A stretch of 64,000 bases of DNA from Roseibaca calidilacus (GTDB lineage: Bacteria; Pseudomonadota; Alphaproteobacteria; Rhodobacterales; Rhodobacteraceae). Positions 54,037 through 63,250 of this stretch are shown here, piece after piece. The notes below the pieces were generated by a model, which ran no database searches, was not told where the DNA came from, and saw only the letters and a program-made list of their open reading frames with translations. The stretch lies in assembly GCF_001517585.1 (NCBI RefSeq), contig NZ_FBYC01000004.1, forward strand, positions 1,302,001-1,366,000. The letters are read 5' to 3'. Every line of letters starts with the position of its first letter. The stretch's first letter is position 1. A program made the translations under genes and the position numbers.

Positions 54037-54747
54037 TTAATACCCGTTGCGCGCCACAACTACCTTCAGCGTTTGGAAGATGATGCTTAGATCACGCATG
54101 AAGGACACATCCTTGTAATAGGACACATCGAACCGCACCCGCTCTGCATAGCTTGCGTCATTGCGGCCGCTAACTTGCCACAAACCGGTAATGCCTGGGC
54201 GCATTGCAAGATAGGCGCGCTGCCCATTGCCATAGTAAGACAGCTCCTCTCGCACCACGGGCCGCGGTCCAACCAAGCTCATCTGACCTAGCAACACGTT
54301 GAAAATCTGAGGCAACTCATCCAAGCTGGACTTCCGCAAAAAACTACCAAAAGGCACGATGCGCGGGTCGTTTTTCAGCTTCCGAGTCTCGTCCCATTCC
54401 GCGCGCGCCGCAGGGCAGGATGCAAGATGTTCTTGCAGTTTCTGTTGCGCGTCCGGCACCATGGTGCGGATTTTCCAGCATTTGAATTCCTTGCCGTCTT
54501 TGCCGACCCGCGTGTGCCCGAAGAACGGAAAATAACCATCACGCGCAATGATCGCGGCACAAATCAAAATGACCGGTATCGTGAACAACAATGACAACAA
54601 CACTAACCCGGTATCAACTACCCGTTTCCCGAATGTGCGATACACTCCACGAGATACCGAATTGGGCACCCCAAGATCTAGGCTGTCGGAAGCGTGCGCA
54701 GCCGCATCAGGTTCATACCCGAGCTGTGCCGTAATTGAGCGCTCCAT
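54037..54747 (-). CDS. ExoY-like undecaprenyl-phosphate sugar transferase
   Basis: Initiates exopolysaccharide repeat units by moving a sugar phosphate to undecaprenyl phosphate. 236 residues from ATG 54747 (AAAGGA upstream): one membrane helix pair (about 48-68), then the bacterial sugar transferase domain with KCWKIRTM, SSLDELPQIFNVLLGQMSLVGP and RPGITGLWQVSGR. Short ExoY/WbaP-C form. Lower GC than neighbours. Confidence 0.93.
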   Translation of the reverse strand: MERSITAQLGYEPDAAAHASDSLDLGVPNSVSRGVYRTFGKRVVDTGLVLLSLLFTIPVILICAAIIARDGYFPFFGHTRVGKDGKEFKCWKIRTMVPDAQQKLQEHLASCPAARAEWDETRKLKNDPRIVPFGSFLRKSSLDELPQIFNVLLGQMSLVGPRPVVREELSYYGNGQRAYLAMRPGITGLWQVSGRNDASYAERVRFDVSYYKDVSFMRDLSIIFQTLKVVVARNGY

Positions 54748-54850
54748 GAGAAGTCCTTTGCAATTTTCTTGAATAATTACACCGAAAACAAACAACTCAC
54801 ACTGAAGCGCCTTGCAAGCGCACACCGATTCTATACTAGCACAAGGCAAC

Positions 54851-54867
54851 AAAAAGCTTGCGCAAGC
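54851..54867 (-). terminator. Candidate terminator of the secreted Ala-rich protein gene
   Basis: The 12-base palindrome GCTTGCGCAAGC (54856-54867) is followed on the minus strand by five T residues (54855-54851). It lies 63 bases beyond the stop at 54930. Confidence 0.4.
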
Positions 54868-54929
54868 GAATAGGCTCGCTCGCACCTAACCAGATTACAA
54901 CCTGGCAACTACCACCCGCTTAGCGGATG

Positions 54930-55340
54930 TTAGGTCGGGCTTGCCGTTTCAGCGACGGGAGTGACCGTCGTCGGCTCTTCTTCCGCGATTTGCGCTGCTG
55001 CGGTCTGGATGGCTGCCTGCTGCTCTGGGTCCGTTGACAGCGACGCAGCTTCGGTCAGCGCGGGTGCGATTGCTGCGCGCTCTGCTGGAGGCAGACTTTG
55101 CGAAGCGCTGATCGCGGCACCGGTCACGGCTGCGATTGCTTCATTCAGCTGCGCCGGGGCCAAACCTGCCGCGCGCAGCTGCGCAACTGCTTGGTTGATG
55201 ACAGCAGTGCACGCGGCCGCACTGGTTGCACAAGCTGCTTGCACTGCCGTTACGTCAATCGTTACCTGAGCATTGGCTGCGGTTCCGACAGCCATGCTGC
55301 TGGACAGCGCCATAGCAGCAAGAAAACTTTTCTTCATCAT
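54930..55340 (-). CDS. Secreted Ala-rich small protein of unknown function
   Basis: 136 residues from ATG 55340, with AGGAG 9 bases upstream (a longer frame is unsupported). Signal peptide cleaved after ANA at residue 24; the mature 112 residues are Ala/Gln/Thr-rich, with C37 and C44 likely disulfide-bonded, a helical body and a Pro/Thr/Glu-rich acidic tail. No recognised domain. Placed among exopolysaccharide genes; similar small secreted proteins recur in Rhodobacteraceae polysaccharide loci. Confidence 0.78.
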   Translation of the reverse strand: MMKKSFLAAMALSSSMAVGTAANAQVTIDVTAVQAACATSAAACTAVINQAVAQLRAAGLAPAQLNEAIAAVTGAAISASQSLPPAERAAIAPALTEAASLSTDPEQQAAIQTAAAQIAEEEPTTVTPVAETASPT

Positions 55341-55532
55341 GTTAACAACTCCTGAATGTTTCACCCGCTGTTTACCATGTCTTACTCGTGGATAACAGTG
55401 GTTTGATCCTCTTTTAATGGTAAATTCGAAGCCTGAAAGCGTAATGCGCTTGTTTTTGCCAAAGCTCCCATGATAGCGCAAATGCTGCACATGCTTTGTG
55501 CAACAAGTGTTTAACAATGACCGTCGGATGCC

Positions 55533-56177
55533 ATGAAACTGATTGGATACCTCTTGTCAGGCATGATTCTGGCAGGCGTCGGAACCACTTTTGCATACGA
55601 ATATAAGTCCGCTGGATTTGCGCGCTCTGCTGAACTTGAGATGATTCGGCTTTTGTCCGACACTTCAGAGACCATCGACATTCCGTTCAGCTTGCGCGGG
55701 AAGCGTGAAGTGTTCGAGGCTTGTGCGGCACTTCAGTCCAGTATTATGTTGAGCATCCAAACCTCGGAAACCCGATCCAACGTAGCGGCGCGTTGCTTGG
55801 AACTGGCAGAAGCCGCGCTGAAACGCAACCCAACGTTGTCCGCAGCCCATGTTATCAAAGCAAGTTACGAGGCGGACCTGTCCGAAGCCGCCAATGCGAT
55901 CACTGCATCTTGGGAAACCGCACCGCGTGACGGTTGGGAAGCGCAGTTGCGCCTTTTGCGCGGATTCGAATTGCAAGCGTTGGGCGTCACGGCCGCAGAT
56001 CGCGTTATCGAGGCCGATATCGTTACCTTGTTGCAGTCGCAGTCGGGGCGTGTCTGGCTGGCACAGCTTTACTGGAACGATCCAACCGTCCAGCCTGCTT
56101 TGATCCGCATTATCGAAACGCGCCCGGATCGCGAGCAAGCAGCCTTTTTGACACAGGTGCGACGTAATGCTCGGTGA
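55533..56177 (+). CDS. Hypothetical membrane-anchored protein of the exopolysaccharide cluster
   Basis: 214 residues: N-terminal hydrophobic anchor (about 5-22), then an alpha-helical region resembling TPR-like repeats (AARCLELAEAALKRNPTLSA). No family recognised. Its end overlaps the polymerase gene, so the two are co-translated and it may serve polymer assembly in the periplasm. Confidence 0.75.
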   Translation: MKLIGYLLSGMILAGVGTTFAYEYKSAGFARSAELEMIRLLSDTSETIDIPFSLRGKREVFEACAALQSSIMLSIQTSETRSNVAARCLELAEAALKRNPTLSAAHVIKASYEADLSEAANAITASWETAPRDGWEAQLRLLRGFELQALGVTAADRVIEADIVTLLQSQSGRVWLAQLYWNDPTVQPALIRIIETRPDREQAAFLTQVRRNAR

Positions 56178-57672
56178 ACCGGAACGTATTCCGCCCAGAC
56201 AGCCGAGACGCGCGTTTCCGGCGCAGGGGCCAGCCCGAATTATTATGCCCAGAGGGTCCAAGCGTTATGCCCGGATGAATGCGCTCACGGGGCGACTGCT
56301 TGTGCTTCTGGTTGTCCTGAGCGCCATTCCCGTCGCATCAAACCGTCCTGCATGGTGGCTTCTGGCGGCGTTTCTGGTCGCGTTGGGCTGCTTTGCCTAT
56401 TTATTGCGCGCGCAGTATCTGATGGGTTCACGCAGACCTTTGCAGGTTACGCAGATGCGTTGGCTTTTTGGCATTGCGCTTCTGGTTCCGGCCTTTGCGA
56501 TTGTGCAGGCGTTGCCGCTCGCCCAATTCTTGCCCGCAACTCTGGCAGCCCTGCCCGATACGATACCCCAGGGACTCTGGCCTGCCAGCGTGTCGCTTGC
56601 GCCGGATGCCTCTGTACTGGGGGCGATTCGCGCGACCGGGTTCATACTGTTCGTTTTTCTTGTCTTTGAAATTGCCACCCAGCCTGAACGGTCGCGCGGC
56701 CTGTTGATGTGGCTTATGCTTGGCATTTTGGCCCATGCAATCTTTGGTCTGGTCGCGTTGCGCGTATTGGATAATTTCGCGCTTTGGGGCGAAAAGCTGG
56801 CCTATCAGGGCGTGCTGACCGGAACGTTCGTGAACCGCAATTCCGTTTCCACCTTTCTGGGCTTCGGCTTGATCGTGGCCTTGGCCCTGACGCTGGAGCG
56901 CGGGCATCGCGCGTCGCAATCCGAAAAGGATCGCGGTCATGCTACGCTGCTGTCGCCGCAACGGCTGGAAATCATGGCCTTGTGGACGGCGGTTCTGATT
57001 CTGGCACTGGCAATTTTGCTGACCGAATCCCGCATGGGGGTATTCGCCACGACAGTGGGTGGTTTCATTACATTTCTGACATTGCGTCTGCGTTTCGGCA
57101 CGCCGCTAAAGCGCATCGTGCTTGAGACCACGCTTATCCTGCTGGTGGTTGGTCTTGTGCTGTTGTCGTCGGCTGGCAGCGGTGTGACTGAACGGGCTTT
57201 GTTCACCGCCTTGCAATCGGCCAACCGCATAGAGATTTATGAAATCGTGCTGCGCATGATCGCAGAGCGTCCTCTGACAGGATTCGGCTATGACGCGTTC
57301 GCGGCAGCCTTCCAGCTGTATCGCGACGAAGGCATGACAACGCAGCTCTATTTCGATATGGCCCATAACACCTATCTAACCCTATGGGTCGAGCAAGGTG
57401 TGCTGTTCGGATCAATCCCGCTTCTTATCTTGCTATGGGCTTTGGCCCGGATCATTCGGCGACTGGCAAGGGGCGAGAGCGATCCTGCCGTTCTGGCAAG
57501 CGCGCTGGGCGTCATCTGTCTGGGCGCGATACATTCGCTTGTCGATTTCAGCCTTGAAATTCCAGCCAATGTCTATTGCTTCTTGTTTATCGTCGGGCTG
57601 GCAATCGCGCCGCCGCGGCATAACACGCCTGCACCACCGCCCAGCCCCGCCACACGCGATGGATCTGCATGA
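56167..57672 (+). CDS. O-antigen ligase/Wzy-like polysaccharide polymerase
   Basis: Up to 501 residues with about eleven membrane helices and the Wzy_C/WaaL domain; a large periplasmic loop contains RPLTGFGYDAFAAAF and the conserved histidine in MAHNTYLTLWVEQG. The first 35 residues are non-hydrophobic, so translation could start at the ATG of MNALTGRLL (56275). Probably polymerises the exopolysaccharide started by the ExoY-like protein. Confidence 0.87.
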   Translation: MLGEPERIPPRQPRRAFPAQGPARIIMPRGSKRYARMNALTGRLLVLLVVLSAIPVASNRPAWWLLAAFLVALGCFAYLLRAQYLMGSRRPLQVTQMRWLFGIALLVPAFAIVQALPLAQFLPATLAALPDTIPQGLWPASVSLAPDASVLGAIRATGFILFVFLVFEIATQPERSRGLLMWLMLGILAHAIFGLVALRVLDNFALWGEKLAYQGVLTGTFVNRNSVSTFLGFGLIVALALTLERGHRASQSEKDRGHATLLSPQRLEIMALWTAVLILALAILLTESRMGVFATTVGGFITFLTLRLRFGTPLKRIVLETTLILLVVGLVLLSSAGSGVTERALFTALQSANRIEIYEIVLRMIAERPLTGFGYDAFAAAFQLYRDEGMTTQLYFDMAHNTYLTLWVEQGVLFGSIPLLILLWALARIIRRLARGESDPAVLASALGVICLGAIHSLVDFSLEIPANVYCFLFIVGLAIAPPRHNTPAPPPSPATRDGSA

Positions 57673-58481
57673 GCTTGCTATCCCATTTGCGCAGGGCACT
57701 CGGCAAGAGCGGCAACACCGCATCCGCCGAATGCGTCGAAATCCCGGTGCTGGACCTGTCAGAGGGTCCGGTCTACGCGGTCGGTGACGCGCATGGCTGT
57801 CTGTCTTTATATCGGCAGTTGGAAGCGCAGATTCTGCGCGATGCTGCCGCCCTGCCCGGCACGCCAACGGTGGTCTTGCTAGGCGACATTGTCGACAAAG
57901 GGCCGGATACCGCGGCACTTTTGGATTTCCTGTTGCGCCCTGCCCCGCCCCCGCTGCGCCGGCTGTGTTTGCGTGGCAACCATGAAAGCATGATGCTGGC
58001 CTATCTGGAGAAGCCAGCGAAAAACGCGCAATGGCTTGGCTTTGGCGGTGTCGAAACGCTCCTTTCTTACGGTCTGGCACTGGACGCAGACGCATTGCAA
58101 CAAATGCCCGAGCGGAAATTGCGCCAGATCCTGACCGCGCATATTCCGGACACCCATCTTGGGTTTCTGCACCGCACATTACCCGGATTGCAGGTCGGCC
58201 AGTATCTGCTGGCCCATGCTGGGGCAGACGCCAACGCCCCGCTTACGGCACAACCTTGGGGCGCGCTGCTATGGGGCCGCGCGGGGCTGGTCGCGCCTGA
58301 TGACCTGACACTCGTCTACGGGCACTATGTGACCGCGCAGCCCGAATTTGGCCCGCGGGCTATCGGAATCGACACCGGTGCCTATGCGACCGGAAGATTG
58401 ACATGCCTGCGTCTGACACTGGACCAACCGCCAGCCATCATGATGACCGGGGAAGGCAGCCTGTTTACCGATCTGCCCTGA
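57669..58481 (+). CDS. PPP-family metallophosphatase in exopolysaccharide cluster
   Basis: 270 residues with the serine/threonine-phosphatase signature: GDAHGC (39-44), GDIVDKGPDT, RGNHESM and VYGHY. Bacterial members also act on phosphotyrosine. Overlaps the polymerase gene and precedes the Wzc-like kinase, so dephosphorylating the kinase tail is a plausible role; ApaH-like activity is the alternative. Confidence 0.86.
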   Translation: MSLLSHLRRALGKSGNTASAECVEIPVLDLSEGPVYAVGDAHGCLSLYRQLEAQILRDAAALPGTPTVVLLGDIVDKGPDTAALLDFLLRPAPPPLRRLCLRGNHESMMLAYLEKPAKNAQWLGFGGVETLLSYGLALDADALQQMPERKLRQILTAHIPDTHLGFLHRTLPGLQVGQYLLAHAGADANAPLTAQPWGALLWGRAGLVAPDDLTLVYGHYVTAQPEFGPRAIGIDTGAYATGRLTCLRLTLDQPPAIMMTGEGSLFTDLP

Positions 58482-58625
58482 ACCCGTGCAAACAAGGCGC
58501 AAAACGTAAAACTTCCATGAAAGGCGCAAAGACAGCTTTCGTCCGGCAAAAGCCGATGTTAACGAATATTCCAAAATCTATTATGCGTTTCAGCATACGT
58601 CGTTGGCTCACTCGAAGGAAAAACC

Positions 58626-60818
58626 GTGGACTCTTCCGACATAGATCTCAAGGAAATTATTGGCATTCTGCGTCGCCAGGTTCGGCTTATCGGCTTGTCC
58701 TTCATTGTTATCTTGGTGCCGGTAATCATCTACCTTGCGCTTGCAACGCCCATGTATCGAGCCACTGCGCTGATTTCGATCGATGCTGGCGGCTCGAACC
58801 TGCTGGACCCGCGCGAAACGCAAAACAGCCAAAGTGCAATCCTGAATTCGCGCGTTGACGGCGAGGTGGAAGTTCTCCGCGCCGATTCCACCATCCTTGC
58901 GGTCGTGGAAAAGGGCGAATTGGTGCGCGATCCCGAATTCGGCGCGCGCCTTGGGCTGCGCGAAAGAATTGCCATTGCGCTAGGCTTGGACGGTGCCGCC
59001 GACAGGCTGCGGCGGGCCGTCGGGCTGCGCCCTTCCGAGCCAAGGTCGGGAGAGGCCTTGGTCAAAAGCACGATCAGCCAAGTGCGCTCAGCCGTCGAAG
59101 TGCGCCGCCGCGGCCTGACCTATCTTATTTCTGTGGGCGTGACATCCGCCGACCCGCAGCGCGCCGCGGAATTGGCCAATCTTTATGTCGACACCTACAT
59201 CGAACGCCAAGTGGTCAGCAAAACCGAAACCATCAATGACGCGCGCGACGTTTTGCAACGACAGACCGAAAACGCGCGCCAGAACCTGACCCGGGCCGAA
59301 GAAGATCTGAACACGTTCATTGACGACAATCTTGCGCGTCTGGAAGCGGAAAGCGACGATCCGTCTGTCGGGCGCATCAGACGAGAGTTGGAATCGGCCC
59401 AAGCCTCTCGCAGCACCAACGTTGCCCTGCTGCAAGCTACCGAAGACGCCGCCGAACGAAGCGACTGGATTACCGTGGCCGCCACACTGGAAGATTCCGC
59501 ATTGGACCAGTTGGCGCGCGAAAGAGAGCAGCTATTGGACCGCCTCAGCGGCGAAACGGCCGGCTCTCAGGCTGAAATCGACCTGCGTTCGGCCCTTGCA
59601 TCCGTCGAACAGAATCTGAACGAAACCTTCGCGGAAGCTCAGGGCAGCGTCGAGAGCCGTCTGGACACGATTTCGCAGAATGAACAGGCGGCGCGTGAAC
59701 AACTGCGCGATGCGCTGCTGCGCACCGATGTGTCATCCGAAGTGGTTGCAGACCTATTCAACCTGCAACAAAACGCCACGATTGCGCGTGAACAATATCA
59801 GCGCCTGCTTTCTCGGGTGCAGGATCTGAGCGCATTGGCCAATGTCCAGGTTTCTGATGCGCGTGTCGTCTCGGAAGCGTTGCCGCCGACCAGTGCCGCC
59901 TCGCCCAACAAGCGGCTTTTCATCTCTGCCGCGCTGGTGCTTGCCATCGGCGTCGGTGTTGGGATTGCACTGTTGAACGAATATTATATCGGCGGCATCA
60001 CGTCGCTTGCCCAGCTTAAAAACCTAAGCGTGGCGCGGGCGATCGGGACCATTCCCGATTCTGTTTCCGAAGGGGATGCCCAGCTTTTGGGGAACCAGAT
60101 AATTGACGCCCCGCTGTCACAATATTCCGAAAGCATGCGCAAATTGCGGCTCGCGATCGACACGAACCTAGCGCAAGGTCGCGCCGAACGAACGCAGGAG
60201 AGTGAAGGAAAGCAACGCGGCATCGTGATCCTTGTTGCGTCGGCCCTGCCCGGCGAAGGCAAGACAACCTCGGCCATTGCCTTGGCGCGCACCTATGCCG
60301 CCTCTGGCAAGCGCACCTTGCTGATCGACGCCGACCTGCGCAGGCCCTCAATCGGCAACTATCTCAATGTAACCCCGGAATATGGCCTGATCGATTATCT
60401 GGACCCCGACACGTCTCACAAGCAGTTGAAACCCTATGTCGATACGGTGGAAAACCTAATCTTCGTGCCGGCGGGCCATCGCAGCACCAAGCCAACGGAC
60501 CAGTTGATAAATTCCGACCTGTTCCTGAAGATGATCGCGACGGTCCGCGAGGAGTTTGATATCATCATCCTTGACAGCCCTCCGGTTCTGCCTGTCGTGG
60601 ACAGCCGCTACTTGGCCCAGATCGCCGATATCGTTGTAATGATTGTGCGCTTCGCCAATACAACCCAAACAGAGTTCCGCGATGCCGCAACCCAGTTGTC
60701 AGAGGTCATTCAACCTGGTGTTCGGTTGCTGGCAGCGCTGAACCGCAACGCCTCTCCCTCTAGGCGCAGCTATTATGGCAGCGGCTATGCCGGGTATTAC
60801 GGCGACGAGAAAGCCTGA
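58626..60818 (+). CDS. Wzc-like polysaccharide co-polymerase with tyrosine autokinase domain
   Basis: 730 residues starting at GTG 58626 (AAGGAA upstream). Wzz domain with membrane helices (about 25-45 and 430-450) flanking a long coiled-coil periplasmic region; cytoplasmic BY-kinase with Walker A ALPGEGKTTS (near 540), Walker A' LLIDADLRRPS and Walker B IILDSPPVLP. The C-terminus has a tyrosine cluster (RRSYYGSGYAGYYG). Controls chain length and export of exopolysaccharide. No Wza exporter is in this window. Confidence 0.93.
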   Translation: MDSSDIDLKEIIGILRRQVRLIGLSFIVILVPVIIYLALATPMYRATALISIDAGGSNLLDPRETQNSQSAILNSRVDGEVEVLRADSTILAVVEKGELVRDPEFGARLGLRERIAIALGLDGAADRLRRAVGLRPSEPRSGEALVKSTISQVRSAVEVRRRGLTYLISVGVTSADPQRAAELANLYVDTYIERQVVSKTETINDARDVLQRQTENARQNLTRAEEDLNTFIDDNLARLEAESDDPSVGRIRRELESAQASRSTNVALLQATEDAAERSDWITVAATLEDSALDQLAREREQLLDRLSGETAGSQAEIDLRSALASVEQNLNETFAEAQGSVESRLDTISQNEQAAREQLRDALLRTDVSSEVVADLFNLQQNATIAREQYQRLLSRVQDLSALANVQVSDARVVSEALPPTSAASPNKRLFISAALVLAIGVGVGIALLNEYYIGGITSLAQLKNLSVARAIGTIPDSVSEGDAQLLGNQIIDAPLSQYSESMRKLRLAIDTNLAQGRAERTQESEGKQRGIVILVASALPGEGKTTSAIALARTYAASGKRTLLIDADLRRPSIGNYLNVTPEYGLIDYLDPDTSHKQLKPYVDTVENLIFVPAGHRSTKPTDQLINSDLFLKMIATVREEFDIIILDSPPVLPVVDSRYLAQIADIVVMIVRFANTTQTEFRDAATQLSEVIQPGVRLLAALNRNASPSRRSYYGSGYAGYYGDEKA

Positions 60819-61211
60819 CCGCAGCCGCCTTTGCGCGCAGCGCCGGGCGGCACCACCAAAGCGCATGGCCAAGCGCTGTACTTTGCCGCGACCTCATTCA
60901 ACGGGGTCGCGGCGCGCCGCGGATTGCATCAACGCAGTATCGCCGCGCAACGCCAACATGGTCATCCATGCTGCGCAAATCAGCGCTTTGCCTGATGTGA
61001 GCGCTTTGACATCCGAACGCGGGCTGCTGTGCAGGGCATGACCCGCACGGAGCATTCGGCAATGTTTTCCACCCCCGCAGACCGCTTAGACACAGCAGCC
61101 CACAAAGAGGTTCCCGCATCCAAGCCGATCCCTAATGTGCTTTTCATGATGTTGTGTGATGTGTCGGGATATTTCAGAAACCCGAATTTCCCCATTGAAT
61201 TCAGAGATCAA
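60819..61211. other. Gene-free stretch between the Wzc-like gene and tRNA-Ser
   Basis: About 390 bases without a convincing gene; short frames on both strands lack ribosome sites and family resemblance. It holds one hairpin, GCCGCGACC/GGTCGCGGC (60885-60893 with 60905-60913, 11-base loop, no T-tract), which may end the polysaccharide transcript. Confidence 0.6.
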
Positions 61212-61301
61212 TGGCGGAGACGATGGGATTCGAACCCACGAGACCCTTCCGGGCCTACTCCCTTAGCAGGGGAGCGCCTTCGACCACTCGGCCACGTCTC
61301 C
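61212..61301 (-). tRNA. tRNA-Ser (anticodon GCU)
   Basis: 90-base tRNA including an encoded CCA (61212-61214). Acceptor stem GGAGACG/CGTCTCC, T-loop GGTTCGAATCC, a long class II variable arm, and anticodon GCT at 61267-61265 in the loop CTGCTAA. Reads AGC/AGU codons. Confidence 0.95.
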
Positions 61302-61364
61302 GTCGACCCGTCTAATGATACCGGCGAAGGGCCGCAACCGGAAAATCGGGTTTTTCAGGGCCGG

Positions 61365-62246
61365 TTATGCGCTTTCATCGGCAAGCGCAGAAAATCTTGC
61401 CTTCAGCGCGGTTGTAACCGCTTGCACCTTGGGGCTGCGGTGCAGGTCGACATGGGTGACAAGCCACAAATCCGGCCCCCATTCCGGGCGGGGGGGCATA
61501 ACCTGCACCAAGGTATCGGTTTTCAGGCTGGCGGGCGCAAAGCCCAGCCCCATCCCGGCGCGCATGGCCGCCAGCAGCGTGGCGCGGTCATTGCTGTGCA
61601 GGGCAATTTGGCGGGCGTGCTGTTCCATCCAGCGGTCGAAGGGCGCGCGGGCATGGCCCGGCTCGACCGTGACGACCGTGTGATCGCCAAGCGCGGCATC
61701 GGATTCGGGCGCACCATGGCGTTCCAGATAGGCAGGGGCGGCAAAAAGCGCCACCGGCAGTACGCCAAGCGACTGCACGACATTGTCGGGTTCGGTCGGG
61801 CGCGAACCGGCGCGCAATGCCAGATGCGCTTCGCCATATTCCAGCCGGGCCAGGCGTTCTTCGACCCGCAGGCACGGCACAAGCTTTGGGTGTGCGGCGC
61901 GCAGATCCGTCAATACCGGCAGGACAATATCGCACAGCTCTGGCACCGTGGTGACGCACAGCTCGCCTTCGATCCCGCTTTGCAGCATGTCCAGTCGCGC
62001 TGCAAGCTTGTCAAAGCGCGCCTCTGTCTCTGCGGCGCCGTCGGTCAGCAAGCGCCCCGCTTCGGTCAATGTGTAGCCCTTGGCATGGCGTTGGAACAGT
62101 TTCACGCCCAGGCGGTCTTCCAGCCCGTCGATATGGCGGATGACCGTGGCATGATGCACCCCCAGCCGTTGGGCGGCGCCGCTGACCGTGCCCGCCCGCG
62201 CAACCTGAAGGGCCGTGCGCAATTCGTCCCAAGGTTCAAGGCTCAT
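61365..62246 (-). CDS. LysR family transcriptional regulator
   Basis: 293 residues: N-terminal helix-turn-helix (about 8-65, GTVSGAAQRLGVHHATVIRHI) and a C-terminal substrate-binding domain. Its start overlaps the nagZ stop by four bases, so it is translated from the nagZ transcript; its target is unknown. Confidence 0.92.
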   Translation of the reverse strand: MSLEPWDELRTALQVARAGTVSGAAQRLGVHHATVIRHIDGLEDRLGVKLFQRHAKGYTLTEAGRLLTDGAAETEARFDKLAARLDMLQSGIEGELCVTTVPELCDIVLPVLTDLRAAHPKLVPCLRVEERLARLEYGEAHLALRAGSRPTEPDNVVQSLGVLPVALFAAPAYLERHGAPESDAALGDHTVVTVEPGHARAPFDRWMEQHARQIALHSNDRATLLAAMRAGMGLGFAPASLKTDTLVQVMPPRPEWGPDLWLVTHVDLHRSPKVQAVTTALKARFSALADESA

Positions 62247-63250
62247 GCCCGCGCCTCCGCGATCAGTGTATCGTATTCATCCGCCAGTTCGGACAGATCC
62301 GCCGCAATCGGTGCGTGGCGTCCCGCCAGCGCACCTGCGCAGCGGTCCAGCGCAGGCCCGGCCAAGGCAGGGCAAACTTCGGCCAATTGCTGCATCTCGT
62401 CCAGCACGCCATTGCAGTGCAACACAAGATCACAGCCCGCGGCAAGTGCCGCCTGCGCGCGCGTGGCCAGACTGCCGGACAGGGCCTGCATGGACAGATC
62501 ATCGGTCATCAGCGCGCCATCAAAGCCAATCTCGTCGCGGATAAGCCGGATCATGGCCGGCGATGTTGTGGCGGGCTGCGCCGGGTCAATCGCGGAAAAC
62601 ACGATATGCGCGCTCATGGCCAAGGGTAGGTCGGACAGCGCCGCGAACGCCGCGAAATCTTGCGCGCGCAGGGTAGCGGCATCTTGCGTGACCACCGGCA
62701 GCGCCAGATGACTGTCAAGCGTTGCGCGCCCATGGCCGGGCATGTGTTTCAACACGGGCAGAACACCGCCGTCGCGCAGGCCATCCGCCATGGCCCGCGC
62801 CAAGGCCACCACTTGGTCCAAGGTCTGCCCATAGCAGCGGTTGCGTAAAATGGCATGGGTGTCCGCCCGGGCGATATCGGCCAGCGGCGCGCAATTGACG
62901 TTGATGCCCAGCGCGGCCAATTCTGCCGCAATCAACCGCCCGCGCAGATACATGGCGCGCACCGGGTCGCGCGATTGCGCGCTTTGCACTAGCGCCGGGG
63001 GCCAAGCGCGCCAATGCGGCGGGCCAAGGCGCTGCACGCGCCCGCCCTCTTGGTCAACCAGAATGGGCAAATCGCGGCCCAGACAGTCACGCCACTCTGC
63101 CGTCAGGGCGCTGACCTGTTCGGGGGTATCTATATTGCGGGCAAAGAGGATCGCGCCCCATGGCTGCGCCGCGTACAAAAACTGCTTTTCCGCCGCCGTC
63201 AGGCGCACCCCCGCGCAGCCGAAGATTACCGCGCGCGGGGAAGCTGTCAT
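62243..63250 (-). CDS. nagZ: Beta-N-acetylhexosaminidase NagZ
   Basis: Cytosolic family 3 glycosidase that removes GlcNAc from recycled cell-wall fragments. 335 residues from ATG 63250. The motifs LVDQEGGRVQRL, VLKHMPGHGRATLDSH (catalytic histidine loop) and LMTDDLSMQAL (aspartate nucleophile) are intact. Overlaps the upstream SPOR gene. Confidence 0.95.
   Translation of the reverse strand: MTASPRAVIFGCAGVRLTAAEKQFLYAAQPWGAILFARNIDTPEQVSALTAEWRDCLGRDLPILVDQEGGRVQRLGPPHWRAWPPALVQSAQSRDPVRAMYLRGRLIAAELAALGINVNCAPLADIARADTHAILRNRCYGQTLDQVVALARAMADGLRDGGVLPVLKHMPGHGRATLDSHLALPVVTQDAATLRAQDFAAFAALSDLPLAMSAHIVFSAIDPAQPATTSPAMIRLIRDEIGFDGALMTDDLSMQALSGSLATRAQAALAAGCDLVLHCNGVLDEMQQLAEVCPALAGPALDRCAGALAGRHAPIAADLSELADEYDTLIAEARA

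Noticed and set aside
60775-61195. Small frames between the Wzc-like gene and tRNA-Ser
   Set aside because: They lack ribosome sites and recognisable features, and overlap each other on opposite strands.
61029-62711. 560-codon plus-strand frame through tRNA-Ser, LysR and nagZ
   Set aside because: It runs through a tRNA gene and two intact minus-strand genes; composition is shadow-like.
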